Shown piece after piece: positions 1 to 12,854 of a stretch of DNA of 64,000 nucleotides. Each line of letters starts with the position of its first letter. Position 1 is the stretch's first letter. The DNA is taken from positions 3,508,531 through 3,572,530 of the forward strand of contig NC_089285.1 in NCBI RefSeq assembly GCF_963678975.1, in the 5' to 3' direction. A program made the translations under genes and the position numbers. Origin of the DNA: Dysidea avara (taxonomy: Eukaryota; Porifera; Demospongiae; Dictyoceratida; Dysideidae). Below the pieces are notes generated by a model that saw only the letters and a list, made by a program, of their open reading frames with translations, was not told where the DNA came from and did no database searches.

Positions 1-27
1 CTCTGAAAATTTCTAGATCCGCCCCTG
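1..27. mobile_element. Right end of a CAGGGGCGGA-type MITE
   Basis: The first 27 bases end in CTAGATCCGCCCCTG, the reverse complement of the terminus CAGGGGCGGATCTAG seen at 35574. This is the truncated right end of the same 5-bp-TSD family; the rest lies outside the window. A small hairpin follows, with arms at about 56-70 and 99-113. Confidence 0.6.
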
Positions 28-402
28 AACTATATCAAGGGCCTAAGTGATTTGCCTGATATGTACACCCAAGTAAGGTCTGCTGGCCTGAGGGTGACGG
101 TGTACATGTCAGGAAACTCACAACGTGATACAACTGATATGTACCATGCTAACTGCCTGCAATGGACAACCATGCAATACTCCAAGCTAATATGAGGTCA
201 ATTACATCCATCAAATATACATAATCTGATATCCACCCATATACCACACATATGAATAGTGACATTAACTATTTTTCTTGAGTTGTTCATGGGTACAGTA
301 AAGCTATGGTATTTAGAAACAGCAGTGTGCCAGGTATATAATTTTTGTACACAATAGTTTATAGCATGTAAAAGATTATCATAATTCATTCATATACTGC
401 AG

Positions 403-906
403 TAAGTAGAGCTATGGGGTCTAAGAACTGTAAAGATGCTGTCACTGTTGGTTCAACGGATTACGATAAAAATATTGTTGATGAAGACACGACATACATA
501 CTAACTGATGATGACTACAAAGTAGACTGTGCAGGAATTGTCATTGCTTGGGAGGTCTGCTATCAAGCACAAGGTGTATCAAACCTGACATTTTATCCAG
601 GTATTTGGGAGGAAAATAAGAAGGATAAGTATTCACTTGTTAATTCAAGCATAGTCACATTTACTCCTACTGATAGCATGCCTCCATGTCAAATGTTTAC
701 CTTGCCTGAAACAGATCGATTTCAAGCACCAAAGGATTCATTTGTGGGGTTGTATTCTAATATGGGATCAACAAGTCCACTGTTACTTGCTGACAATGAT
801 AATGGTAAAACTTATCAAATGAGTGGTAATCAAAGTGAGATTGATACTAAAAAACTCAAACTTAAAGAAGAAGAGTTTAACATTGCTATTAAAGTACATC
901 TTATGG
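403..906 (+). other. Extracellular module 1 exon of the RTK
   Basis: This single exon begins and ends in phase 1 (acceptor ctgcag, donor GTGAGT). Its protein shares with the next exon the pattern TYIL...D..VDC.G....WE.CYQ.Q, then TFYPG.W, VTFTP, CQ.F.L, DS.VGLYSN, YQ.SGNQ and NIAIKVH. The nearby cysteines suggest a disulphide-bonded fold. Module identity is unknown. Confidence 0.8.
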
Positions 907-3900
907 GTGAGTGTATAACTACCTACGTTAGTGCATATAGCTATAATTTACATATTCGGTGTTCTGCAATTAATGCATGTACATACAGAGGTTCCATGTG
1001 TACTAGATTCTCATTTTGGACTAGATATATACCTGTTTGATCACTAGCAACTATTGTGTGTCATCTGTATAAGGGGAAAAATCAAGCTAGTATAGGAGTC
1101 ATAGCAATACAATGCGCTTGAACAATGGGGATCTTCACCTGAAGTACAAAATTTAATTTCTGCTTTAGCCCATATAATTAGCAACAGGATATAAAGTTGT
1201 CAATTTGCACTTAGCTGATTATCCCCTTCCTTAAGTACTTTTCGTATAATTCCAAATTTTTATTATACATTAACTTTCTTTGCATGCACTAGAGGAAAAT
1301 ATATATTTGTCTGTGATGAATCTGGAACTGTTTCATGCACTTAGTTTTTAGTTATGTTCCTATTAAACAGCCCTACACATGGAGAACAATATGTCACAAT
1401 CATCCCTGTTACTTTGGTGGGATTCCATTAATGCTTATTCTTCTATTAAATAGCCTATACATAAAGTTATTGACTTGCAATCCACGAATTAACACTTTGT
1501 GCTAGAAAATAAAAAAAGGAGGAATACAAAAGTAAGTCAATGATGTTGTATCTCATTTGGTACATTGAGCTTGTGTTGGGTCAAAACAATGTCTAACTGT
1601 GAAAGTTGTATATAGTGTTGGCCACTATTGAGTTATGCCATAGATAAACATGCAAGGATTTACATGGATGATCTTTGTTACTGATATAAGTTGTCTTGGG
1701 TACAGACTCAATAGTCAGCAGTTTCAGTCACCATACAAATCTTCAATCATTATGGGCTTAGTTAATGATGATAAAAAACTAATTATTGTGGTCCTTAAGC
1801 TTAGTAGCAGCACCAAAAAATTATTAGTGCAATATCAGGGTAACAAAAGTAGTGCACTTCAAGACAAACTGGCTGCCTTGGTGGCTGCATACTGTTTTGA
1901 TTGACAACAATCTCCCAATACAAGGAAACTCAAGAAGATCATAGTTAGCAATTGCATGGCCACCCAAAGTCTGGCCCTATAATGAGGATTGCCCATATGT
2001 AAAACTATGGGAATGACCATGCATGGTTCTAGGGGGGTTACTAGTTCTGGAAACCTTTAAAATTGAAAATAAATCAATATGCTCTAATAGAACAGTCAAA
2101 GTAACTGAAATCCAAAATCAGTACAATGTAGTGGACAAGCCTGATAAATTATCTTTAAATGCCTCTAAAATAATTATTGTTTTAATGATTATTAGTGGTA
2201 ATTACAACTGTTTTGTTAAGGCTTTTAATCTTTCTTTAATGTCCTGAAGAGGTAAGATTCAACTATAAAATGTTATGGTAATAGACTGCATTAAAGAACT
2301 ATAATATAAATTATATTATAATGATACTATGCTGCATTATTAACTGTGTAAAATATCAGTACCAGATGGAAAGTGTACCGAAACAGTTGCTGGATTGCTT
2401 GGCTATGATGAAACTGTTACTATTAAAGATAACCAAACCTATATACTGGATGACTTTGTAGTTAAATGTGATGGAGTGGTCAACGCCTGGGAGTTCTGTT
2501 ATCAAACACAAGACAAATCATTAGTGACATTTTATCCTGGTCTTTGGAGGGTGTCTAAAAAAGATGAAGTGACAACGTATACTCTAATCCAATCAAATAT
2601 GGTCACATTCACCCCTAATGGAAATATATTTTCATGTCAGACATTCAACTTATCAGTAACAGAACAGTTTATGGCACCAGACGATTCTGTAGTGGGATTG
2701 TATTCCAATGTAGCATCATTACTACTTACTACCATTACTAACAAAAGGGAAACTTATCAAGTCAGTGGTAATCAAACAAGTGTTATAAATGACCCTAGTA
2801 CAGAGAATGACGACTCACCATATGCCAATGACTACAATATTGCTATTAAAGTACACATTGGTGAGGAGCATTCATTGTATGTGCATGTGATACTTTAATC
2901 ATTGTATCTAATTTGTTGACTCTCTTGTATATTGGCACAATTATGGATACAAATACATGAAATTGACAAAGAGAAAACAACCTGACTGCTTGGCAGACTC
3001 CTGTAAACGTTTGAGTGTAAATCGGATGGCTACAGGTTTGAGGCTGCCCAGGTCCAGTCATAGATTTTTTTTCTCCTTTCTCCACCTTTTCAAACATACT
3101 TAATATGACATCTTTAAACAGGATGTAGGACCAGGTGTGTCCTACAGGCTTCAACACTTGTGCCATAAAACCTTAATAAATAAATTTAAAAAAGTAAAAG
3201 TCTGACTCTTTAGCTAATAATCTTACAACGGACCACCTACATATATATGTATTACGTGCATATCACAGTATCTGTGTAGACACACTGAATTGCGATCATA
3301 TGTGTGGCTGCATGTAGATAGTAGTATTTGGACACATAAAACTGGTAATAACAGTTTCAGCTTATTGCATCAGTAAAATCGAAGTGTACTGTTACACGTC
3401 TTTGTGTAGATAGGTTTCTCATTCATTTAGGTACTGCTATTGTAACCTTTCCACCTATCAATATGTTGACAACTTCTTCTACTACCACCACCACCACTAC
3501 TACTGCTACTACTACTACTGGAGTGGTTGTGACAAGCAGTGGTACAACAATGTCCACTACCAATATTACATCTACCAATACTGTAATAGGAGATGTGTCA
3601 ATCACGAGCTCAATAATGTCTACCGCTATAGTAACTGCTTTATCTAGTTCTCAAAGTACATCACAGTCAAGTGTAGTAGATGACTCATCAATCACAAGCT
3701 CAATATTGTCTACCGCTATAGTAACTGCTTTATCTAGTTCTCAAGGGACATCACGGTCAAGTGTAGTAGATGACTCATCAATCACGAGCTCAATATTGTC
3801 TACCGCTATAGTAACTGCTTTATCTAGTTCTCAAGGGACATCACGGTCAAGTGTAGTAGATGACCAATCTTTTACTACACCATCTTCTGCCTCTGCTGTT

Positions 3901-6900
3901 GTTCCATCAACTACTTCTCAACCAGAAACTCCAGTCACATACAGTACTGATGTTAGTTCCACATCCATTATCTCTACCAGTATGTTATCCTCCACCATTA
4001 GTGGGATGGGATCATCATTAATGTTATCTAGTATTAAATCAGATGTCATTACAGCAAGTATCCTTACCACCAGTACGCCTACTCTTATCAACAGTGACAC
4101 AGCTACTACCATTCCTAGTGCAATCAGTGGTGCAGGAACTGGCAATGGTGGTTCATCTTCATCTGGTGGAGCCGGAGTGATTGCTGGTGTAGTTGTTGGT
4201 ATTCTTATCTGTATTATTGTCATATTGCTGATAATACTTGGTACATTGTGGTATTATAAAAGGGGAAGAAAGAGAATGAGCAATGCTCCACAAGGTATGG
4301 GTAGTTGTGATAGTCCTGTGCGATGCTACGAGTAGTAATATCAGTCTGTATAATAATAATATGTAGATTCTTACATGCATGTGCCTTAAGATGGTTGCTG
4401 TTCTTTTTATCAATTCCTTAATATTTGGATGTGTATATATACACCTGTACATACTTAGATTAAACATAATGACTTTTGAAAATTAGAACTAAAAAAAAGT
4501 CTGTATGCATATCTTCATACTTGCTGATTTGGTCAACAAATGTTTTGTAGCTGTCCAATTGTTTTGTCATATTTTTGTATTCAGTAATGCATTCATTTAA
4601 TCATTTGATCATTGTATGTATGGCTGTACATTGACCGGTTGTTTGTACAAAAGGCTCAGCTCACTATCACTCATCATCACCTGACAAACTGCTAAAAGGT
4701 AAAGCATCCACTGATCATGAATATCCTGGACCAGGAGCTGTCACTATTAAGGTAATACATACAAAACATTCTTGCTACATTAGGTGGTATACAAGAATTC
4801 TCAGTGACAAATTGGCTAGTTGAACACTACTAAGATTAATAGAAATTTGTGAAAGAATATGTGGTTCAAGTATAGGGGTAGCCAGAATTTTCAAAGAGGG
4901 TTTCCAAAGGAAACATAAGTTACTGAAGCAGGGTCTGGGGAGTACAACACCCAGCTATGTTCCCCCAGCCACTTGAACAGGAGCATAGGTAAACTTTTGT
5001 GATTCCAGGGCCTAACTACATAACACTATAGCTAGGTGAAGGCATATCTTAATGTACAAAACACATCTGCATGCGCATCACACCAACCTAGGGGGTCTGG
5101 GGTATACCCCCTAGAATTTTTTTGAAAACGTTCAACCTACTGAGATTGAATCTGAGAGTGATTTCAGCAGTTATTAATTCGACTGTTGTATTAGGGTGAC
5201 TGCTCTATTAAGATATCTCAATCAGTATTACTGTAAGCGTTCTACTAAATACATGCCACCCAGGATGTTTTTAAACATTAGACCCATTTCAGAAAATTTA
5301 TTAGACTAGCTAGTATTACTGAATACTTTCCTCACTACTGTATTAGGATGACTGTTCTATTAGAATATCTTAATATTGATGTTATGTAGTATGGAATTGT
5401 TGATGCCTAGGCCTGGGATCTGGCTACACCCTTGACCTTGAGCAAAATTCAATACTTTAAAATTTCACCAGATGCTTGAATTAGATGGGCTGGTAGATTA
5501 TTATATAATCTTCAGGGATTTGTTAAGAGAGTCGGCCATTCTGTACAAATGGCCACTAAGACAGGTTTCACTGCAGATACTTGTATACTGATACTCAATT
5601 AGTATTATTATTATAAAGATCTTAAGCCCTCCTAACCATGTACATGTAACTGCCAATGCCACTTCATCTGTAGTAAGCATCATTAAAACTCCATTGTAGG
5701 ATACCCAGCCACTAGACTATGAAGTTATTGACCATCACAATTGTTACTCCACTGTGGAAAAGAATAGTGAAATATTACCTTATCTGAATCCAGTTCAGAC
5801 TATAAAAGATCAGCCTAAGGTGATATGTAGTGATTACCAGGAGCTGCCAGCCCTTGAAGCATACAGTAACCTGAACTATGAAGAACAGGATGTGCCATAT
5901 GAGTATGAGACTTCTACACTGAATTTCAATAGTGGCTTAGAGGAAGAAGAAATGTATGCTGAGGCCTTACCTGAAGGGGAAAAGATTTATGAGGATCCGG
6001 GACATGTAGAGGAACATATCTATACTTGGTTTGAAGAGAGAAAGTTTAGAAAGTTGACAAAGGACAACATCAGGTTTGTCCTAATTATACAACTATAACT
6101 TATTAAAATTGTGATACTACACACATACATAGAACACTGCACAAACTTGGATCAGGTGAATTTGGTGTGGTCAATTTGGGATTGTGGGTGGATGGTTCTG
6201 CTGATTCTAAACAAGTTGCAGTGAAGACACTCAACACAAACTGTTCAGAGTCAGACAGAGTGAAGTTTCTGAGGGAGGCAGCCATTATGGGTCAGTTTCA
6301 ACACAACAATGTAGTACAGTTACATGGAGTAGTGACTGAAGAGGAGAACATGATGATTGTATTGGAGTATATGCCTAAAGGAGACCTCCGAGAATTTTTG
6401 TTAGATATGAAACAGAAGTGAGTTTTACCATTGTTTATACCATACATATTAAATGAATGTTACAAAGCAGAACATCACCAGAGGTACATGATAAAATGAA
6501 ACATGACTTGTTGGGTTTCTGCAGACAGATATCAGCTGGACTGAACTATCTTTCCAGCAAACACTTCATACACAGAGACCTTGCTGCTAGGAATGTACTA
6601 GTATCAAGTGATGGTGTGTGTAAGGTATGTTACTCACTATCAAACCACAGACCATGTAGTCTCCAGAGAAACACAATACAATTCATGTACTGGGCTTCTT
6701 GAAATGCTGCACATAGCTATAATAGATATATTTTAATGGATAATTAATCTAAAGGCTAATGGTAATTATAATATCACACCAACAAACTGTTAATGTATAA
6801 TTATTTTGAAGCACACAATTCACTAACGTTTCTCAGAAACACTCAATTAACATACATTCCTATTAATGCTATTTACTGTGTAGCTATACATATTCCTTTA

Positions 6901-9793
6901 GATAGCTGATTTTGGTATGGCACGAGATGTAGCTGATGACATCTACTATGTCACTACTGGCGGGAAGATACCAGTCAAGTGGACTGCTCCTGAGGTTTTG
7001 ATGTTGACTTAATGCTGAGTAGTTTTACTGAATCACTTAATAATTAGGCTATTCTCTACAAGAAATACTCAACACGAAGTGATGTTTGGAGTTTTGGGTG
7101 TGTTATGTATGAAGTGTGGAGCCTGGGTCACAAACCATTTGAGGAACTCACTGGTAGACAGGTAACTAAATTAATTATTTTGTCCAGCAATCTTACATTC
7201 TTGTTTAGTATGTGGAAAAGATTACAGCTGGCAACAGACTGTCCCCACCACCTGATTGTCCCCGGGCTGTATATGAAGTGATGATACAGTGTTGGTGAGG
7301 ATTAGACAATTATATGCTGGCATAATTATGAGCATAATAGTGCCTGAAAGCATTGAGCATAATGCTAGCATAATAGGAAGAATATATGAGCCATATCCTA
7401 TAAATCCTTGATGGTCAAAATACATATCACAGAAAAAGATCGATATATACCACAATGGAACAGTCAATAACTCTAATAGAACAATCAGGCAGCTGAGAGT
7501 ATATCGATCTTTTCTGTCAAATGCATTTTGAAGAGCAAAGATGTGCTTCAGCCACTTATTATGTTATGATTATGATTAAATACAGGTAAAGGCACAGCCT
7601 GTATACCCGATTAATGCAATGTCTACAAAAATAAATCTTAAATCTAGTAAATAACTGCTAACAATAATTTAAAAGTATTAATTGAGGTACTATTTACAAC
7701 GTAAGTAGGTAAGCTATTCCAATCATTGGCGATCCTATTAATAAAGTAATATGATCTACACAGTAATCTAGACCGTTCCTTAAACAACTTGAACTGATGC
7801 CCCTCCCTGGTGGTAGCAGTTGAGAAAGTATATAAATCAGTAAAATCTGTGTTGAAGTAGTCATTAAGAATTATATAAAGGTCACCTCTCAGACGTCTGA
7901 ATTGGAGTGATGGTAATGATAATGGTGTCAACCTTTTAGCATAGGATTTATGCTGCAGTTGTGGGAGAAGATGGGTAGCTTTTCGTTGCACCTTCTCTGA
8001 TCAAGAGTGTAATGAGGTCCCCAAATAGCATTACTATATTCTAAGATAGGTCGAACTAATGTACTGAACAATTGTGTTAGCATGATAGGATCGAGACTCG
8101 AGATAATCAAAAGATTTTTTAATCAAACCAAGTACTTGGTTAGCTTTGGTGGTAACTTGAGTAGTGTGGTCAAGAAATTTAAGCTGGCTGTCAAAAAGAA
8201 TACCAAGGTCACTGTGGGTTGTATCAAGTTCTTCCATTGAGATAGTAAGGACCATGGTGGTGAGCTGGAGATGCTTGTATTTGGAAACAGTAGCTATATG
8301 CCCATAACTGCAACAAAACATGGGAAATGAGGAATAAAGCTTGAACATAATTTGAGCATAATAGGTAAAATTATAGCATATAGTCTTGAGTGCCAGACAG
8401 TTTGTGTGGGAGTGGGAAATAAGCCATCTGGTCACTATTGCACACTTTCCGTGAACTCACTGGAATGCAATTAGATTAAGTCACGGTATTGTTTTGCACG
8501 AAGGATGATGTAATAATCGATCCAATCACATTAGAGCAGACGACATGTGAGAAGACTAAGACGATAACTGTACTGCTATAATATCCTGGTGACATATTTG
8601 AAACATGGCTGAACGTCTTCCTCGACAATTCCACCGTTTCACAAACCTGTAGTGAACCATAATCATTCCTTATAGCTAGCTACCAATGCTTTTAAGAGCC
8701 CTGTACTAGGGAAACAAAGATCCTAAGCCCATGGCATTGTTAAATGACTTTTGAAAAAGTAACTCTGTAGCCGAGATTCAGTTCTTTATTACACTAAGAA
8801 TTTGAATTATTAGTATTTGTTTCATCATAGAGTCTGCAAAGAAATCTGATTGGCTCTGGCCAACATTCTGGCAGTGGTCATAATAGTGACCAGACAGTTT
8901 ATTTTCCACCCCCACACAAACCGTCTGGCACGTGAGATTACATAGCATAATAATTAAAATTTTGAGCATAATAGGCCAGGTTCCTAGTGAGGATGTCAAA
9001 AAAATTTACAAAATGTTTATAGCTGTTTTAACACATATAAATTGTTAATAATTGTAGTCCTTAGCATGCTGTACTATGAATAATGGTAATCATGAGACAG
9101 TAGTATGGTTGGGAAACACAAGTTTATGTATAGTTTAATTTTGCAAATATTAGCTATATGGTACGTTGTAGGAACAGAACCACTTCCCAGTGTCTTGCCA
9201 CATGGCATTTCTTATGACTATTATGTGTAGCCATGTTTGTACATTGTAGCAGCCAAGCTAAATAGCATTAATACTGCAAAAGTAGAAATAAAAATTACGC
9301 ATAATAATAATAATTATATATTACGATACTAATGCAGTGAGTAGTGAGTAGCAATACATTAAACTACTTGAAGAGCACTCTGTGAACAAGAAGAGCACTC
9401 TGTGAACAAAAAGACCTCCATCCTTTACATCATAGACAAGCAGATGTTGCACTGACCGCCTGAAACATGATGAGGCTAGTCAAAGTATTTTGTATCTTTA
9501 AGAGTGTTGCTGTTAGGGTGACTAAACCGGGTGTGAGCATTCTTATCTTACTGAAGTAATTTTATACAGTTTTATGTCCATTAATGTCTCTCTGTAGGCA
9601 TCCTGATCCAAAACAACGTCCACTTTCTGGTATGATATTGAAGACACTACAGAAACCTGATGGAACACTGCTGGCTACCTCTGAAGTGACCACTTCTAAT
9701 GGAGCTAATCAAACTTCAATGATGTTAGGAGCTCCACTTGCTGCTGGTCATCAACTCCATCTTGACCTTCAACATAGTTACACCACTGACTGA
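403..9793 (+). CDS. Receptor tyrosine kinase, 5'-incomplete, 11 exons
   Basis: Exons: 403-906, 2360-2860, 3431-4294, 4654-4751, 5700-6073, 6133-6417, 6468-6624, 6902-6994, 7048-7161, 7209-7294, 9598-9793 (TGA). All junctions are GT-AG and phase-consistent, giving about 1,089 residues from the first visible exon. Exons 1 and 2 each encode one extracellular module of about 167 residues; exon 3 encodes a Ser/Thr-rich stalk with three 30-residue repeats and a membrane segment at about 4177-4254; exons 4-5 encode a tyrosine-rich juxtamembrane region. The kinase has the glycine loop [29 protein letters not shown] with DDIYY in the activation loop, PVKWTAPE and DVWSFG, so it should be an active single-pass membrane kinase. 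The signal peptide must lie upstream of the window. Exon 4 has two in-frame acceptors, 4654 or 4660. I do not recognise the extracellular module or the ligand. The last intron holds a 1.7-kb transposon. Confidence 0.88.
907..2359 (+). other. RTK intron 1, no recognisable feature
   Basis: This intron of about 1.45 kb separates the two module exons. It contains only short chance reading frames (1650-1904, 2023-2247) without similarity to the modules and without supporting splice sites. Confidence 0.6.
2360..2860 (+). other. Extracellular module 2 exon of the RTK
   Basis: Second copy of the module, again a symmetrical phase 1-1 exon (acceptor atatcag, donor GTGAGG). It opens with [17 protein letters not shown], aligns along its length with module 1 and contains several N-glycosylation sequons such as NQT and NLS. 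The shared phase and length point to exon duplication. Confidence 0.8.
3601..3870 (+). repeat. Three 90-bp in-frame repeats in the RTK stalk
   Basis: Copies start at 3601, 3691 and 3781 and encode a 30-residue Ser/Thr-rich unit beginning ITSSI(M/L)[12 protein letters not shown]; the third loses identity near its end. The copies are nearly identical, so the expansion looks recent. The composition suggests a mucin-like O-glycosylated stalk. Confidence 0.9.
4872..5434. mobile_element. Diverged MITE in RTK intron 4
   Basis: The left end GGGGTAGCCAGAATTTT and the inverted right end CTGGCTACACCCTTG resemble the CAGGGGCGTAGCC family (12326, 13851). The interior carries the family's G/C palindrome (about 5088-5112) and two copies of the dispersed CTCTAATAG-type motif (5181-5220, 5345-5372). 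No target-site duplication is evident, so this is an older insertion. Confidence 0.6.
5700..6073 (+). other. Tyrosine-dense juxtamembrane exon of the RTK
   Basis: The exon encodes about 124 residues between membrane and kinase with 11 tyrosines in an acidic context, including LDYEVI and SDYQEL, which fit the (S/I/V/L)xYxx(I/V/L) pattern of ITIM-like SH2-binding sites. It follows exon 4 in phase 0 and ends KLTKDNI just before the kinase. A docking role is inferred. No equivalent exon is found in the two neighbouring kinase-less paralogues. Confidence 0.75.
7305..8984. mobile_element. Composite MITE with TATTATGC repeats, RTK last intron
   Basis: On the minus strand this resembles the element at 11960-13138. 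The 8984 end reads GGAACCTGGCCTATTATGC inward, matching that family's GGCACCAGCCTATTATGC terminus, and 7310-7375 carries the matching subterminal GAGCATAATAG block. TA flanks both ends. A LINE fragment (about 7640-8300) is nested inside, and a further inverted repeat has arms at about 8389-8440 and 8860-8937 (core CCAGAC.GTTTGTGTGGG). The boundaries are approximate. Confidence 0.55.
7640..8300 (-). pseudogene. LINE reverse-transcriptase 3' fragment, frameshifted
   Basis: Minus-strand reading frames give, in order, [24 protein letters not shown], and RRLRGDL...[14 protein letters not shown]...[11 protein letters not shown]. This is the usual C-terminal pattern of jockey/CR1-type LINE reverse transcriptases (an identification from memory of the family). 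The fragments lie in different frames, so it is a dead 3' remnant nested in the MITE of the last RTK intron. Confidence 0.8.
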
Positions 9794-11959
9794 ATGACAT
9801 GTGTATAGACATGTTATGTCTAGTGTTAACCTTTATGTTCTTTATATTTATGCCACATGATGTTTGTACATTTTATAACTATTCCATATATACATTTTTC
9901 TTTTATGTTCGCACTGAAATGTATTAACTGATGCATACAGATAAGCTCCATTATATATATATATATATTTATATATACTGCATGCAAATTGCCAAGCATG
10001 ACCACACAGGTTGTGTTCTTGTGTGAATGATATTAATCTATTAGTAAATGTCTTTGTAATGACAGTGGTAGTCGGTAGACGTAAAACATCAAGGAGCAAG
10101 TGCACTCCCTTCTTTCAAAGTTTTAGTTTTGTATGTGATGTTTAAACCAGCCAGAGTAAGGCCATTATATTCCCTGTGGCATATTTAGAGGGTTACCTGA
10201 GGTTCTGAAACCCTCTCTGAAAGTTTACCTTGTGTAGGAACACCAGACTATCTCAGTTTGGCAGCACAAATCAATAAACATGAGAGACAGTATATAGGAT
10301 TCTCCAAAGGTAGATTAAGATATGAAATAATCTAATAGAGCAGTCAGATATATTCTAGATCAATCAATCTACTCTAATAGAACATTCATACTGCTAAATT
10401 GTATTATAAAATGTAAGACTTGAAATTTAATTTAAAGCAGCTACAGTTGGAAATTTTAGATATGCATTTGATTACCCAACCAACCATACACCATAATTGA
10501 CAATTATAATTTAAAAGGAAAATTTAGTGAACTATAGAAGCTTTCGAAATTAGTTTATAGCTATGCTATCCAATCTAGTAAATAACATTGAGGCATTTTA
10601 TAATGCTCAAAGTTTACCAGAGGCTGGGAGTGGTGCCCACAGAACCCTAACACTTGTAACTTCTTTCCAAATCTAGAAACTACATTGCCTGAGTACACCC
10701 TTGGCAATATAGAATAGTTCAATTCCAGTCATCACCTTATCTCTGAATGCATTTCATTTTCTAGAGACGTCTGTGGCTTGCTCCTGTAATTGTAAGCTTT
10801 TAAACTGAGTTGTGACATGTCATGTAACTATGTACACTGTAGTAGTTTAGCAACTGACTCTAAATTATAAGTACTAATGGTTCTATGCATGGAACTGTAC
10901 AGTATGTGACATCAAGAGTTCATAATATTAAAGAGTCTCTATAATATTATACTATATTATGAACTCTTTTGTGACATAAGCCACTCATTAAAATCACCAT
11001 TGGGGCTGGTCCTTATTATACAACCCACCACTTTGAGTGAAGACCATTCATAAAGCATATAACTTTACCAACTATGTTGTGGGTGGGGCTCCATAGTGCT
11101 GATACACACAGCAGAAAGCTGCAATGTAATACTTAGGTCACAATAATGAATCACAAGCTGCTAGCATTTTTTCTGAAAAGTTGCAAGTTGCTTAATATAT
11201 GCATTGAATAAGCAATAATTTGATTACTAATTGATCAGTTGTAAGGTGTCTAATCATATTATTCATCAGTTGTATAATTTAGCTATTTGATGCACATGCA
11301 GGACTTCCATTGCATGCGCTTCCTTTTAAGGAAGCAAATCATGTACTGTATAGCTATCAGCCTGAATTTTAACATAGTAGAAATTTACCTTTCCATTGAG
11401 AGTATCAGCACTAGCTATATACGGAGCCTCACTCACAATTTGTCTATATATATGCAGAATATTATTTCCTTACATTATCTTCATAATTTTTAAAACGTGT
11501 ATATGCTATATAGCTACTAATGGACCAAACTTCAAAATTGAACATGACATTTGTAAATGTCTATGTACTGCTTCTACATCCAGATCCCTCTACTTTTTGC
11601 ACCCAATATCCTGCATGGTACACTCCAAACTGTGGATCCGCCTTACCATTGTGACTGTGTACTGTTATATCATTGTAGAGTGGTGATTGCATAAAAAATT
11701 AATAGTTATGCCCTAATAGCATAATTAAGTGTAGCTATAATAGTAGAGCGACTAAGCAACAAATTTTGATGAAATTGTTCACTTTGTGATAAAAGCACCA
11801 AATCTTGTGTGGAGGTACGTATAGCTACTAAATCATTTGAGATACGGTACCATGTCAAAATCATTGCCTTAGGGCATGTTTTGAACTTTTAGCTACTCTG
11901 GAAAATTGAGAGTGGTTAGCTATGCTTGATGCATCACCAGTTTCATGGAATGTAGTGTA
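9794..11959. other. Intergenic DNA downstream of the RTK
   Basis: No convincing gene. It holds the RTK 3' flank, a short (AT)n run at about 9955-9970, two copies of the dispersed CTCTAATAG motif at 10331-10390 and a hairpin at about 10914-10967 with arms AGAGTTCATAATAT and its complement. The short reading frames here are A+T-rich chance frames. Confidence 0.6.
10331..10390 (+). repeat. Solo pair of the CTCTAATAGAG-CAGTCA motif
   Basis: The motif occurs at about 10331-10348 and 10370-10388, with no terminal inverted repeats recognised around it. It matches the tandem copies inside the MITEs at 12326, 13851, 35574 and 42771. Confidence 0.6.
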
Positions 11960-12527
11960 GGCACCAGCCTATTATGCTTTTAATTTTTTGCCTATTATGC
12001 TATGCTGCAGTGCTCAAAAATTTTGCCTATTATGCTCATAATTATGCTCAAACTTTTTGCCACAGTTGGCCATGTTTTGTTACTTTCTATGGATAATAAT
12101 AAACTATGGCTTATGAACAACTGGTTAAATGTAAAAGATACTCATTTTGCATAAGCATTTGGCTGCATTGTAAACTATAATAACAGTGATGTCAGATAAT
12201 TACTTAATGCCATATCACTGGAGTGGCATTGACTGTTCTATTATTGTAAGTCAACCTTTTTCTGTGGCATGCATTTTTGCTTACAGTATCACAATTATTC
12301 TGCCTATTATGCTAGCATTATGCTTCAGGGGTGTAGGGAGGGGGGGTTCCGGGGGGTTCAGGAACCCCCCCCCCTGTAAAATTTAGACTTCTGCAAGCAG
12401 GATCCTAACACACCATTTAGTGTGGCAGGACAAAATGAGTGAGTTGATAAAACTTACATTCATCTCTCAGGGAAGGATTTACAGAGGTAACATGAGCCCT
12501 CTTCAAAACTTGTTAAAAAGATCGATA

Positions 12528-12594
12528 TACTCTAATAGAGCAGTCAGGTATATACTCTAATAGAGCAGTCAGGTATACTCTAATAGAACATGCA
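12528..12594 (+). repeat. Tandem CTCTAATAGAG motif, three copies
   Basis: CTCTAATAG cores start at 12530, 12555 and 12578, spaced 25 and 23 bp; the first two are followed by AGCAGTCAGGTATA. The core CTCTAATAGAG is a near-palindrome centred on one A/T base. Confidence 0.9.
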
Positions 12595-12621
12595 TGTAAA
12601 TATCCATGTCCATGACCTTAT

Positions 12622-12854
12622 ACTTAGCATGACCTTATACTGCTATAGCTTTGGTATGCAGTGTTTAAAGATATAGAGCTCCAGTAATTTATCACTTGTG
12701 TTATGCAAAATGAATTCATGCTATGCATACCAACATTAAATGCAAAACTTAGCATGACCTTATACTGCTATAGCTTTGGTATGCAGTGTTTAAAGATATA
12801 GAGCTCCAGTAATTTATCACTTGTGTTATGCAAAATGAATTCATGCTATGCATA
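12622..12854 (+). repeat. 125-bp direct tandem duplication
   Basis: The block starting ACTTAGCATGACCTTATAC at 12622 recurs at 12747 with no differences noticed over about 107 bp. It lies within the MITE at 12326 and has no coding potential. Confidence 0.9.

Noticed and set aside
3423-3605. Valine-rich minus-strand frame
   Set aside because: Antisense of the Thr-codon repeats in the RTK stalk. The same applies to minus-strand frames at 3918-4223, 19905-20108 and 34012-34209.
4159-4467. 102-codon minus-strand frame over the RTK membrane exon
   Set aside because: It overlaps the well-supported plus-strand exon and reads through its 3' intron; no motif.
7241-7300. RTK ending after exon 10 at a nearby stop
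   Set aside because: The donor GTGAGG at 7295 and the exon at 9598 restore the conserved W..DP.QRP segment in the right phase, so the long intron is real.
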